NCBI RefSeq assembly: GCF_026626665.1
Contig: NZ_JAPNKE010000002.1
Coordinates: 1,861,204 to 1,925,203, forward strand
Source of the DNA: Nannocystis pusilla
GTDB lineage: Bacteria; Myxococcota_A; Polyangia; Nannocystales; Nannocystaceae
Direction: 5' to 3'
DNA: 64,000 nt
Below are positions 29,212-38,492 of the stretch, one piece after another. The first letter of the stretch is position 1. Every line of letters begins with the position of its first letter. The position numbers and the translations under genes were made by a program. Below the pieces are notes generated by a model. That model was not told the origin of the DNA and did not search any database. It saw only the letters and a program-made list of their open reading frames with translations.

Positions 29212-29263
29212 GACCGGGCAGTACCCGCCGCCTCACGATCAATTGCGGGTCGCGTGACGATCG

Positions 29264-30418
29264 CTACGGACAGCCGAAGCGCAGCCGGGCGATCGCGCCC
29301 GCGTGTAGGCGAGCGCAGGCGCCTTGGCACAGCTCGAGCGCGAGGTGGTTGTCGTCGCGCCAGCGCCACGCCTGCTCGTCGCTGCAGTCGGGGTCGGCGC
29401 GGTGCATGCGGCCGTCGACGTCGAGGGCGACGAGGTCCGGGTAGTCGGGGGCGGCGTCGATGCGGATCCGGCACGCCTCCACCTCGTCGGCGAGCGGGGC
29501 GAGGCGCTCGCGCAGACCGGCGATGACTTCCGAGACTGCAGCGCTGTCGCGCAGGTGGAGGTAGTGCTCGGGACCCGCCAGCGCGGCGCCGCCGGCCAGC
29601 GCGAGGCTGTTGAAGTACTCGTGCGGGTTGACGTCGTCGATCATGCTGTCGCCGGCCGCCGGCGGCGCCATCACGTCCATGACGCTGATGCCGACGACGA
29701 TGGTGGGGATCCCGGCGGCGAAGCTCTGCTCGACCAGCGGGTAGACCTCGACGTCGAGCTTCTCGGCGAAGTCCGAGCTGATCTGCGGCTTGGCGGTGCA
29801 GTTGGGCGGGTTGTCGCTGACGAGGACGATCGCGCGGGCGCGCACCGGGCCGCTCTCGCCCGCCTCGAACAGGTTCGACCAGGCCTCGCGCAGCGGGTTC
29901 TCGCCGATCGGCGGCGACGAGGTGTCCTCGGGGACAGCCGCGAGGATGGCGGCGGCGGCGTCCTCGGCGTCGAACGGGACGCGCGAGTTGTCGTTGAGGT
30001 TGCAGATGCCCTGCTCGGAGATAAGGGTCGGGGTGGGGAACACCACGGCGGCGAAGTCGACGCGGTCGGCGAACTCGGGCACCACGGCGTGGACGATCTG
30101 GTGGACGCCGTCCCAGCGCGACGGGCCGGGCGGGTCGTCGGCCTGGGCGCAGCGCTCGCGCTCCTCGGGGTCGTCCAGGCAGCGGCGCATCGACTTCGAG
30201 TGATCGAGCAGCCAGGCCACCTGCGGCCGCAGGGCGGGCAGGTCGATGGTCATGCCGCTGCAGCGGCGCTCGCGGGCGCACACGCCGTCGGCCTGGCACG
30301 GCAAGCCGGGGCCGCAGTCGGCGTCCGCCTCGCAGCGCTCGCCCCACAGCGCCTGTCCCTCGAAACATGACCCGAGGACCAGGGCGACCGCGAAGCCGAC
30401 GAGGGCCGCGCGCGCCAT
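29264..30418 (-). CDS. vWA-domain-like lipoprotein, paralogue 3
   Basis: About 384 residues from ATG 30418 with signal LVGFAVALVLGSC. A short Cys-rich segment (CEADADCGPGLPCQADGVC) precedes the vWA domain, whose MIDAS reads WLLDHSKSM (DxSxS). The C-terminus is LRFGCP, recalling the ends of the other two copies (GCFI). More divergent than paralogues 1 and 2. Its ATG overlaps the stop of the upstream M15-like gene (TGATG), so they form one transcription unit. Confidence 0.85.
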   Translation of the reverse strand: MARAALVGFAVALVLGSCFEGQALWGERCEADADCGPGLPCQADGVCARERRCSGMTIDLPALRPQVAWLLDHSKSMRRCLDDPEERERCAQADDPPGPSRWDGVHQIVHAVVPEFADRVDFAAVVFPTPTLISEQGICNLNDNSRVPFDAEDAAAAILAAVPEDTSSPPIGENPLREAWSNLFEAGESGPVRARAIVLVSDNPPNCTAKPQISSDFAEKLDVEVYPLVEQSFAAGIPTIVVGISVMDVMAPPAAGDSMIDDVNPHEYFNSLALAGGAALAGPEHYLHLRDSAAVSEVIAGLRERLAPLADEVEACRIRIDAAPDYPDLVALDVDGRMHRADPDCSDEQAWRWRDDNHLALELCQGACARLHAGAIARLRFGCP

Positions 30419-31049
30419 CAGTGGCCCTTCCAGGTGCGGCGCTTGCCGGTGTCGAGGTGGACGAACTGGCTGACGGGGTAGTAGCCGACGCCGCCCTTCC
30501 ACCGCTTGAGCGCGTACTTGTAGAGCTTGTCGGCCTTGATCCCGACCAGGGAGAAGTCGATCGCCTGGCTGCGCGCGTGCTGGCTGTCGCGCGCGACCTC
30601 GCGGCCCTTCTTGGTCAGCATGAGGTTGAACTTGGGGTGGCGGAAGCCGCTGACGATGTGGACCTCGCGGGCGCCGAAGTGGTCGGCGGCCGCGACGACG
30701 CCGGCGATCAGCTCGGCCGGGTGGCTGGCCAGCTCGTCGGTGAAGCGGCAGCGGAAGAACCGCGCCAGCGCGCCCTCGGGGTGCGGGCCCTGCAGCGGGA
30801 TGACCTCGAGGGTGTGCAGGTGACGGGCGAACAGCACCGGCTCGGCCTCGGCGCCGGCGCGCGGCGAGTCGCGGCAGGCCGGGTCGATGAGACATGTGCC
30901 ATCGGACATGTCCTTCGGGCAACACGCGCGCCGGGCCGGCGGCGGGGCCGCTTGGCCGCGAGGTAGGCGGCCTTCTTGTCGCCGTCGTGCTCGCCCGTCG
31001 GACCTGCGGCGGGAGCGACGAGCGCGGCGACGAGGAGGGCGACCAGCAT
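30418..31049 (-). CDS. DUF882 / M15-family peptidase-like exported protein (frameshifted)
   Basis: The C-terminal domain matches the DUF882/M15 (YcbK-like) fold with zinc ligands in DSQHARSQAIDFSL and FVHLDTG, and the core HIVSGFRHPKFNLML. Family members cut peptidoglycan cross-links. The N-terminal signal (MLVALLVAALVAPAAG, ATG 31049) is in a different frame; the shift lies near 30950, in GC-rich sequence before a palindromic pair. Length with the GTG at 31055 is 3n+2. If the shift were real, translation could start at the ATG inside the repeat. Confidence 0.8.
30890..30916. repeat. 14-bp palindromic pair inside a reading frame
   Basis: Cores at 30893 and 30907, both CATG, followed by TTCG and a half-core. 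It encodes CPKDMSDGTCL between the signal peptide and peptidase domain of the DUF882 gene. Confidence 0.75.
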
Positions 31050-31160
31050 CCGCACAGTCTAGTGCCGTGAGCGGGGCATTTCGAGCTGCGTCGCGACGAG
31101 ACGCGGCCGCAGCGGCTCGAAAAGGCCCGGACACGGTCTTTCGACCGTCACCGAGCGGCT

Positions 31161-31640
31161 CTAGCGCGCGTCGCCGGGGAACCGCGCGACCTCGACGTAG
31201 GCCCCGGGGCCGGCGTCGCGCACGCGGCGGAACAGCACGGCGCCGCCGATCGCGTGCTCCTGCGCGTCGACGACCAGGTAGTCGACCGGATAGCCGGCGG
31301 CCAGCGCCGCGGCCTCGTCCTCGGCGGAGAAGTAGGCGCCGACCCGCGGGTGCGAGTGGTAGATGATCGTCGGCGGGTCGTCGCCGTCGAACGCGCGCGT
31401 GAAGTCCATCAGCTCGCGGCCGCCGAAGTTGTAGCCGTTGGCCGAGGTGCGCGGGTAGGTCTCGGGGTCCATCGCGTGCAGCCTGTCCATGAAGTTCTTG
31501 CACGGATAGAGCTGCATGTCGGCGCCGCGACCCTTGAGGTAGCCGCAGCACTCGCTCGGGAACTCGGCCCGCGACTGGGCGTAGATCCGGGCCAGCAGTT
31601 CGGCGGGGATGGCGAATTCGGAGGCTGGCGTTTCGGACAT
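31161..31640 (-). CDS. JAMM/MPN-domain metallopeptidase, Mec-like
   Basis: 159 residues from ATG 31640. The JAMM motif is complete: glutamate in AEFPSECCGYLKG, then YHSHPRVGAYFSAED (HxHP...SxxD). In Mycobacterium tuberculosis Mec cleaves cysteine from the CysO-cysteine adduct made by CysM. The adjacent CysM-like gene (5 bp upstream) and CysO-like carrier make this the likely role here. The start codon is the ATG of a palindromic repeat unit, with gaagg only 2 nt away. Confidence 0.9.
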   Translation of the reverse strand: MSETPASEFAIPAELLARIYAQSRAEFPSECCGYLKGRGADMQLYPCKNFMDRLHAMDPETYPRTSANGYNFGGRELMDFTRAFDGDDPPTIIYHSHPRVGAYFSAEDEAAALAAGYPVDYLVVDAQEHAIGGAVLFRRVRDAGPGAYVEVARFPGDAR

Positions 31641-31661
31641 GTCCTTCACCACAGGTAGCGC
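31635..31661. repeat. 14-bp palindromic pair at a gene junction
   Basis: Cores at 31638 (CATG) and 31652 (CAGG). The first core supplies the start codon of the JAMM gene; the second encodes the last codons of cysM. Confidence 0.75.
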
Positions 31662-32626
31662 TTCTCCCAGCGCAGCGGGACGAAGTAACGGTCGCCGCGG
31701 TCGCACAGGATGGTGACGACCACGCCGCGGCGGCCCTCGGCGGACAGCTGCTTGGCGACCCGCAGCGCGCCGGCGACGTTGCCGCCGGAGGAGTGGCCGA
31801 CGAACAGGCCCTCCTCCTTGGCGAGCCGCTCGGCCATGTCCCAGCCCTCGTCGGTCGGCATCCAGATGGTGTCGTCGAGCACGCTCGGATCGTAGATCGC
31901 CGGCACGATGCTCGAGGGCAGGTGCTTCATGCCCTCGAGGCCGTGCATGGCGTCGTCGGGCTGGATGGCGATGCAGCGGATCGCCGGGTCGAGCTCGTGC
32001 AGCCGCCGCGAGGTGCCGACGACCGTGCCGCTGGTGCCGATGCCGGTGACGAAGTGGGTGACGCGGCCGCCGGTCTGCTGCCAGATCTCGGGCGCGGTCG
32101 TGTGGTAGTGCGCCAGCGGGTTGTTGGGGTTCTTGTACTGGTCGGCGTAGTGCCAGCGATCGGGCTCGCGCTCGACCATCTCGTGCGCCAGGACGATCGC
32201 GCCGTCGCTGCCCTCCATCGGGCTGCTGTAGACGATCTCGACCCCGTAGGCGGTGGTGACCTGCTTGCGCGGGGCGCTGACGTTCTCGGGCATCACCAGG
32301 GTGACGGGGACGCCGAGGGCGGCGCCGACCATGGCGTAGGCGATGCCGGTGTTGCCGCTGGTGCTGTCGATCAGGCGCACGCCCGGGCGCAGCAGGCCGC
32401 GATCGAGCGCGTCGCGGACGATCCGCAGGGCGGCGCGATCCTTGACCGAGCCGGCCGGGTTGCAGAACTCGCACTTGGCCCAGATCTCGACGCCGGGCGC
32501 GTCGCGCTCGATGTGGTGCAGCCGCACCAGCGGGGTGTTGCCGACGAGGTCGACGATGCTGTCCGTTCGGACAGCTCGCGCGGGACGCAGGTCGCCGAGG
32601 AGTTGTTCGCGGCCGGTGGGCAGCAT
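31646..32626 (-). CDS. cysM: Cysteine synthase, CysM-like
   Basis: 326 residues, fold-type II PLP enzyme. The PLP lysine is in NPAGSVKDRAAL, the serine/acetate-binding loop is STSGNTGIAYAM, and the phosphate loop is GIGTSGTVVG. Placed between the CysO-like carrier gene (13 bp upstream) and the JAMM gene, it is likely the CysM that couples a protein thiocarboxylate to an activated serine. A gene for a second cysteine synthase lies upstream in the same block. The N-terminus contains a CTGTCC/GGACAG palindromic pair (32558/32572) in frame. Confidence 0.93.
   Translation of the reverse strand: MLPTGREQLLGDLRPARAVRTDSIVDLVGNTPLVRLHHIERDAPGVEIWAKCEFCNPAGSVKDRAALRIVRDALDRGLLRPGVRLIDSTSGNTGIAYAMVGAALGVPVTLVMPENVSAPRKQVTTAYGVEIVYSSPMEGSDGAIVLAHEMVEREPDRWHYADQYKNPNNPLAHYHTTAPEIWQQTGGRVTHFVTGIGTSGTVVGTSRRLHELDPAIRCIAIQPDDAMHGLEGMKHLPSSIVPAIYDPSVLDDTIWMPTDEGWDMAERLAKEEGLFVGHSSGGNVAGALRVAKQLSAEGRRGVVVTILCDRGDRYFVPLRWEKRYLW
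32555..32581. repeat. Palindromic pair inside cysM
   Basis: GCTGTCC - GTTC - GGACAGC is a perfect 7-bp stem with a 4-nt loop, an inverted form of the window-wide palindrome. It is in frame near the cysM 5' end. Confidence 0.65.
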
Positions 32627-32639
32627 GTGGCGTGGACGC

Positions 32640-32912
32640 TCAGCCGCCGGCGATCGCGGGGACGATGCTGATCTCGTCGCTGGCCTTGACCGCGGTGGCG
32701 AGGTTGTCGAGGAAGCGGATGTCGTCCTCTCCGACGAACACGTTGACGAACCGCCGCACCTTGCCGGCCTCGTCGCAGATCCGCTCCTTGATGCCCGGGT
32801 AGCTCTGCTCGAGGCCGTCGAGCACGCTGCCGACGGTCTCGCCGTCGATCGCTACCTCTTCGCGGCCTTGGGTGTACTTGCGCAGGGGAGTGGGGATCCG
32901 GACGTTGGGCAT
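32640..32912 (-). CDS. Ubiquitin-like sulfur carrier, CysO/MoaD/ThiS family
   Basis: 90 residues from ATG 32912 (PNVRIPTPLRKYTQG), a beta-grasp protein ending in PAIAGG. The C-terminal Gly-Gly is the site that is adenylated and converted to a thiocarboxylate. FVNVFVGEDDIRFLDNLATAV matches MoaD/CysO. With the E1-like gene upstream and cysM downstream, it most resembles CysO of the actinobacterial cysteine pathway rather than ThiS or MoaD. Confidence 0.92.
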   Translation of the reverse strand: MPNVRIPTPLRKYTQGREEVAIDGETVGSVLDGLEQSYPGIKERICDEAGKVRRFVNVFVGEDDIRFLDNLATAVKASDEISIVPAIAGG

Positions 32913-32943
32913 GACGGTGTGTTCAGTATAATGAACAGGGCTG

Positions 32944-33685
32944 TCAGCGACTGCAAGCCGCTCCCGCCGCCGTCGCGCAGGCCGGCCCCAGCGGGCCCCG
33001 GGCGGGCGCAGGCGCGTGAGGATCACAGCCCGGACAGCCCGCGCGGCGAGCGGGGCGGATCTGCTGCGGGCGAAGCTCGCGGAGGTCGAGCGCGACGAGC
33101 GTGCCGGCGACCTCCTGCTGGGCGTCGAGGGCGACCGCGAGGTGAGCCATCATGAAGCCGAGCGCGCCGGCCGCGGCGCCGAGCACGCCGACGGCGGCGC
33201 ACGACGGCGCGAGCTCGGCCGGCGGCGCGGCCTCGAAGACGCAGCGGAAGCACGCGCCGGCGCCGTGACGCACCGCCATCGCCTGGCCGCCCCAGCGCTG
33301 GACGCCGCCGATGACGAGGTCGAGGTGATGCTCGCCGCACAGGTCGTGGACGAGGAACTTGAGGTCCGGCTGGTCGCTGCACTCGAGGACGACGGTGCCC
33401 GCCGGCTGGGCCGCGAGCAGCGATGAGCGTGCGCTCGTCGAGCCGGAGGGGGATCGGCTCGACCTGCAGCCGCGGATCCAGAGCGCGCAAGCGACGAGCC
33501 GCGGCCTCGACCTTGGGCGCTCCGACGTCGCCGAGGTCGTAGAGGACCTGGCGGTGCAAGTTGGTGGCGTCGACGGCGTCGCAGTCGACGACGGCGATGT
33601 GGCGCGCGCCGGCGCCGACGAGGCCGAGCAGGGCAGGGCAGCCGAGGCCGCCGGCGCCGAGCACGAGGAAGCGACCGCCGGCCAT
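32944..33685 (-). CDS. E1-like adenylyltransferase, ThiF/MoeB/HesA family (frameshifted)
   Basis: From ATG 33685 the nucleotide-binding loop reads FLVLGAGGLGCPALLGLVGAG, followed by VVDCDAVDATNLHRQVLYD (conserved DxDxVxxxNLxRQ). A shift at about 33418 (length 3n+1) leads into LVIGGVQRWGGQAMAV, CFRC and CPGC, the Cys pairs for zinc. The catalytic Cys cannot be fixed with confidence. It activates the carrier C-terminus with ATP. It lacks the C-terminal rhodanese domain of MoeZ, so the sulfur donor may be another protein. Confidence 0.9.
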
Positions 33686-33691
33686 CGGGCC

Positions 33692-34639
<948 letters not shown>

Positions 34640-34655
34640 GCGGACAATGGGCGGA

Positions 34656-35071
34656 TCAAATGATGAAGTCAGCGGAGCGGCGACGGAAGCTGTCGCGCGC
34701 CTCGCCGAGCAGCTGCTCGAGGCTGAGCTGGCCGACCGCCGCCTCGAAGCGGGCGTCGACCGAGCGCTCGACGATCCGCGTGATCTCGTCCTGCGGATCA
34801 CCCGTGACGGGGCCGCTGCTGGTCGGGGTCGACAGCGCCTGCAGCACTTCGGCGATCGAGATGTCGGCGGCCGGGCGGGCCAATTGTAGCCGCCGCGCGG
34901 TCCGCGCTTGCCCACCACGAAGCCGGCTTTGCGCAGCTCGCCGATGATTTCCTCCAAATACCGCGAGGGAATCGCCTGTTGCTCCGCGATGACGTGGGCC
35001 GAGGCGTATCCACGGTGAGCGACATGGCAAAGGGCGCGCAGGCCGTATCGGGCTTTGGTCGTAAGCTGCAT
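34656..35071 (-). CDS. Rrf2-family transcriptional regulator (frameshifted)
   Basis: From ATG 35071: QLTTKARYGLRALCHVAHRG, the typical Rrf2 winged helix, then IPSRYLEEIIGELRKAGFVVG and KRGPRGGY. One base is missing near 34885; beyond it the frame reads LARPAADISIAEVLQAL and ERSVDARFEAAVGQLSLEQ. Length about 138 residues. I see no IscR-type three-cysteine cluster, so it resembles CymR-like Rrf2 proteins that control cysteine metabolism. It is first in the cysteine gene block and is the obvious regulator. Confidence 0.9.
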
Positions 35072-35438
35072 TTTCCGGTGAGCCTCGATGAAAAATCTGG
35101 CCCCGGACTTTGCCACAACTTCGCCGCGTCCGTCACCGAATTCTCGCGGGAAAACAGTGGTGCAGGGACCCCGGCGCGACACCTTTTCACCGTTTAGAAT
35201 TCGGAGAATTTGCGGGCGTCCGCGCGCAGAATGGGTCTGCGCTGGCCTCATGGGCAAATGAGCGAAATCGCTCGGGCCGGTCGGGGAGATCCGCGGGGCC
35301 CAACCGGGATCCGCCCTGCGCGGCCCCCGCGTAAACGCGCAGTGGGCGCGACGGCTTCGAACGAGACTTCTCTCGGGCGGGCCCGGCGGCGATCGCCGTT
35401 GACAGCGAGGCCGCGGAGATACTACCCACCCGACGCCC
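35072..35438. promoter_or_regulatory. Divergent promoter region, rrf2/cysK block and efp
   Basis: These 367 bp separate divergent starts and must hold both promoters. CCGAATTCT at 35136-35144 and its exact inverse AGAATTCGG at 35196-35204 form a 9-bp inverted repeat 51 bp apart, in a locally A/T-richer segment (aaaaatc, gaaaac, ttttcaccg). It is a candidate operator for the Rrf2 protein. No gene is seen. Confidence 0.45.
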
Positions 35439-35999
35439 ATGGATGTCTCCGAACTCCGCAAGAACGCAAAGGTCCAGCTCGACGGCCACCCTTACGTCGT
35501 CGTCGAATTCTTGTTCGTCAAGCCGGGCAAGGGGCAGGGGCTCTACAAGTGTAAGCTCAAGAACATGATCACCGGCGCGGTCCTCGACCGGACCTGGCGC
35601 TCGGGCGAGAAGTTCGACCCGGCCAACGTCGAGTCGCGCAAGATGCAGTACCTGTTCAAGGACCAGAACGGGTTCACCTTCATGGACAACGAGAGCTACG
35701 AGCAGGTCGCCCTCGCCGATGAGATCGTCGGCGACGACTCGGCCTTCCTGCTCGACCAGATCTCGGTCGACGTCCTCTTCTACAACGACCGCCCGGTCGG
35801 CGTGACGCTGCCCAGCCACATCGTCATGACGATCACCGAGTGCGAGCCGGGCGTGAAGGGCGACACCGCGACCAACGCGACCAAGAGCGCGACCGTCGAG
35901 ACCGGCCACAAGATCCAGGTCCCGCTGTTCATCCGCGAGGGTGACAAGGTCAAGATCGACACCCGCACCGGCGCCTACGTCGAGCGCATCAACACCTAG
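35439..35999 (+). CDS. efp: Elongation factor P
   Basis: 186 residues with all three EF-P domains. The lysine that is post-translationally modified is K31, in FVKPGKGQGLYK. EF-P relieves ribosome stalling at polyproline, which matches the many Pro-rich lipoproteins encoded here. The C-terminal IQVPLFIREGDKVKIDTRTG is typical. The epmA-like gene follows after 3 bp, so modification by beta-lysylation at K31 is likely. Confidence 0.98.
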   Translation: MDVSELRKNAKVQLDGHPYVVVEFLFVKPGKGQGLYKCKLKNMITGAVLDRTWRSGEKFDPANVESRKMQYLFKDQNGFTFMDNESYEQVALADEIVGDDSAFLLDQISVDVLFYNDRPVGVTLPSHIVMTITECEPGVKGDTATNATKSATVETGHKIQVPLFIREGDKVKIDTRTGAYVERINT

Positions 36000-36002
36000 T
36001 CG

Positions 36003-37004
36003 ATGGCGGCCGAGCTCGGCGGGCTGGCCTGGCCCGCCCGCGTGCAAATCTGGGACGCCGCGCTGGCCGCCGTGCGCGGCTATTTTCGCGATCAGGGCCT
36101 GCGCGAGGTGAGCACCCCGGTGCGCGTGCCGGCGGTCGCGGTCGAGCCGTTCATCGACCCGATCGCCGCGCCGCCGGGCCTCTTGGCGACCAGCCCCGAG
36201 CTGGCGATGAAGCGGCTGCTGGTGCGCGGCAGCGGGCCGATCTTCCAGATCGCGCACGTGTTCCGCCGCGCCGAGATCGGCGAGCGCCACAGCGAGGAGT
36301 TCCACCTCGTCGAGTGGTACCGCCTCGGCGCCGACCTCGACCCGCTGCTCGCCGACGTCGAGGCGCTCGTCGCCCGCGTGTTCGTTGCGACAGGTTCGAA
36401 CGGACATGTCCCGAAGACCTGGCAGCGCGCGCGCTTCCTCGAGGTCGTGACCGCGACCTGCGGCGCGGCGCTGCGCGGCGACGAGGACCCCGGGCAGCTG
36501 CTCGCCGCGCTGCCGCCGGCGCTGGCCGACGAGGTCAGCCGGGCGGCGGACACGAGCGCCGACGCCGAGCCGCGCGCGCGGACGCTGCTGGCCTGGACCG
36601 CGTTCTTCACTGCCTGGTCGGACATGTTCTTCGAGCCATGGCTGAAAGGACATGAAGGGACGCACCTGGTCGACTTCCCGGCGCCGCTCGCCGCGCTGGC
36701 GATCACCGACCCGGCCCGGCCGTGGCTGGCGCGGCGGGCCGAGTGCCACGTCGGCGGGCTGGAGATCGCCAACGGCTACGTCGAGCTGCGCGACGCCGAG
36801 GAGCAGCGGCGCCGGTTCGCCGCGGTCAACGAGCTGCGGCGGGTCCACGGGGCGCCGGCGCTGCCGATCGACGAGGACTTCCTGGCCGAGCTGCCGGGGC
36901 TGCCGCCCTGCGCCGGGATCGCTCTCGGCCTCGACCGCCTGATCACCCTCGCAGCCTGCCGCACGCGCCTCGCCGACGTCTCGCTCGCCCTCGGCGGCGG
37001 GTGA
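36003..37004 (+). CDS. epmA: EF-P--lysine ligase, EpmA (GenX/PoxA) family
   Basis: 333 residues, a class II lysyl-tRNA-synthetase-like catalytic domain without an anticodon domain. Motif 2 is FQIAHVFRRAEIGERHSEEF, followed by HLVEWYR; motif 3 is GIALGLDRLI. It attaches lysine to EF-P. It is 3 bp after efp and surely cotranscribed. Two palindromic repeat arrays lie in frame: TGSNGHVPKTW (36388-36414) and SDMFFEPWLKGHEGTH (36620-36660). They appear to be inserts in surface segments, and no epmB is nearby. Confidence 0.95.
   Translation: MAAELGGLAWPARVQIWDAALAAVRGYFRDQGLREVSTPVRVPAVAVEPFIDPIAAPPGLLATSPELAMKRLLVRGSGPIFQIAHVFRRAEIGERHSEEFHLVEWYRLGADLDPLLADVEALVARVFVATGSNGHVPKTWQRARFLEVVTATCGAALRGDEDPGQLLAALPPALADEVSRAADTSADAEPRARTLLAWTAFFTAWSDMFFEPWLKGHEGTHLVDFPAPLAALAITDPARPWLARRAECHVGGLEIANGYVELRDAEEQRRRFAAVNELRRVHGAPALPIDEDFLAELPGLPPCAGIALGLDRLITLAACRTRLADVSLALGGG
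36388..36414. repeat. 14-bp palindromic pair inside epmA
   Basis: Cores at 36391 (CAGG) and 36405 (CATG), spacers CGAA. In frame, encoding ATGSNGHVPK. Confidence 0.8.
36620..36660. repeat. 14-bp palindromic array inside epmA, 3 units
   Basis: Cores at 36623, 36637 and 36651, all CATG, with spacers TTCG and GAAA: the two classic stable RNA tetraloops. In frame, encoding DMFFEPWLKGHEG. Confidence 0.82.
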
Positions 37005-37368
37005 AGACCCGATGCAGAAGGGGCCCGGGCGATCCTCGGCCGCGGCCCGGCAGGCAGTGACGCGGGCAGGGGAGGGCGCCGCCGCCGACCCGACCCGCCG
37101 CCGAGGACCGACGCCCGCGGCCCTGGACAGCGCCGCGGCCCTGGACGGCGCCGCGGGGCCACGGTGCGGCGCGCGCTGGACGGATGGCTAGGGCGAACGA
37201 AGATCGGCGGATCGGACCGAGTTCGGACGCCCCCCCGTGCAAACCGCCTCGCACGGGCGTCGTGGGCTTGCGGCCCCGCCGCCCGCACTCAAGGTCGCCG
37301 TCACGGTCGCGCTCGGAACCGCGGGGCGTCTTGAACTCCCCTCACATCTCTGTACACTGGCGCTCTCC
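37005..37368. other. Non-coding gap with short direct repeat
   Basis: 364 bp between epmA and the TPR lipoprotein gene. An 18-bp unit (gcggccctggac-gcgcc) is repeated twice at about 37117-37152. No gene or array of the 14-bp palindrome is seen. The promoter of the downstream envelope cluster should lie here. Confidence 0.4.
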
Positions 37369-38442
37369 ATGCGTCCGATTCTCGCCGCAGTTGCCGCGTG
37401 TGCCCTGTTCCTGGCGCCCGGCTGCACCAAGATCGCCGCGCGCGACTTCATCCGCGAAGGAAACACCCTCTACGCCAACGGTCAGTATCGCGAGGCGATC
37501 GAGAAGTACAACGAGGCCGAGAAGCTGGAGCCCGACCTGGTCACGCTGTTCTGGAACCGCGCGTGCGCGGCCGAGAGCATCGTCCTGAAGATCAAGGATC
37601 CGAACCAGCTCGCCGATCGCAAGGTCTTCACCGACCTCGCGCTGTCCGACTTCAAGACGTGGCTCGACCGCGCCGGCAACGACGTGACCGAGGCCGACCG
37701 CGAGGCGTACCTCAACCACCGGCTCGCGCTGCTCGACGCCGACGAGCGCTGCGACGACCTGCTGTCGTACTTCCTCGAGAAGCACAACCAGGAGCCGAAG
37801 GAAGAGGGCTGGTACACGCGCATCGCCAAGCAGTACGAGACGTGCGGGCGCACCAAGGACGCCGACGAGTGGTTCGTCAAGCGCACGGTCGACTTCCCGA
37901 CCAGCGTGCGCGCCTACCTGTCGCTGGCGATCCGCAAGCTCGAGCGGCTCTACCCCGAGCCCGACAGCGGCGTGCAGTACAACGCCAACTTGTCGGAGGA
38001 TGAGCGCCTGGCGCTGGCCAACGAGGCGATCGCCCTCCTCGACAAGGCGACGATGATCGACCACAAGTTCATCGAGGCGTACATCTATCGATCGATCGCG
38101 TACACCCAGCGGCAGCTGGCGCGGCGGTACGGCGACGATCCGACGCAGAACACCGCCCACGAGAACCTCAACATGATCCTCGCGCGCGAGGACGGTTTGT
38201 CGGCGTGGCGGCAGCAGAAAGCCATCTGCGACATCAAGGTCGAGCCCGAGTGCCCGACCGACAAGCCGCCGGAGGGCCCGTGCTGCATGCTGGCGCCGCG
38301 CCCGATCTCCCTCGAAGAGGAAGCGTCCGACGCCGAGCGCAAGAAGGCGATCGAAGAGGAGATCCGGCTGCTCGAGAGCGGCGCCGAACCGGAGCCGGTC
38401 AAGGGCAAGGGCAAGAAGGGCAAGGGGCAGGGGAGCAAGTAG
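37369..38442 (+). CDS. TPR-containing lipoprotein
   Basis: 357 residues from ATG 37369 with signal PILAAVAACALFLAPGC. Residues about 25-60 form a clear TPR (FIREGNTLYANGQYREAIEK), and further helical repeats follow. The tail is Lys/Gly/Glu-rich (KGKGKKGKGQGSK) and could bind peptidoglycan or nucleic acid nonspecifically. It lies 50 bp before tonB and may be an outer-membrane lipoprotein of the Exb/TonB machine. Partner unknown. Confidence 0.85.
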   Translation: MRPILAAVAACALFLAPGCTKIAARDFIREGNTLYANGQYREAIEKYNEAEKLEPDLVTLFWNRACAAESIVLKIKDPNQLADRKVFTDLALSDFKTWLDRAGNDVTEADREAYLNHRLALLDADERCDDLLSYFLEKHNQEPKEEGWYTRIAKQYETCGRTKDADEWFVKRTVDFPTSVRAYLSLAIRKLERLYPEPDSGVQYNANLSEDERLALANEAIALLDKATMIDHKFIEAYIYRSIAYTQRQLARRYGDDPTQNTAHENLNMILAREDGLSAWRQQKAICDIKVEPECPTDKPPEGPCCMLAPRPISLEEEASDAERKKAIEEEIRLLESGAEPEPVKGKGKKGKGQGSK

Positions 38443-38492
38443 CCGCAGCGCCCGCCTCTGACGCGGGCGTTCGGGGCCAGTGAGACCGCACC

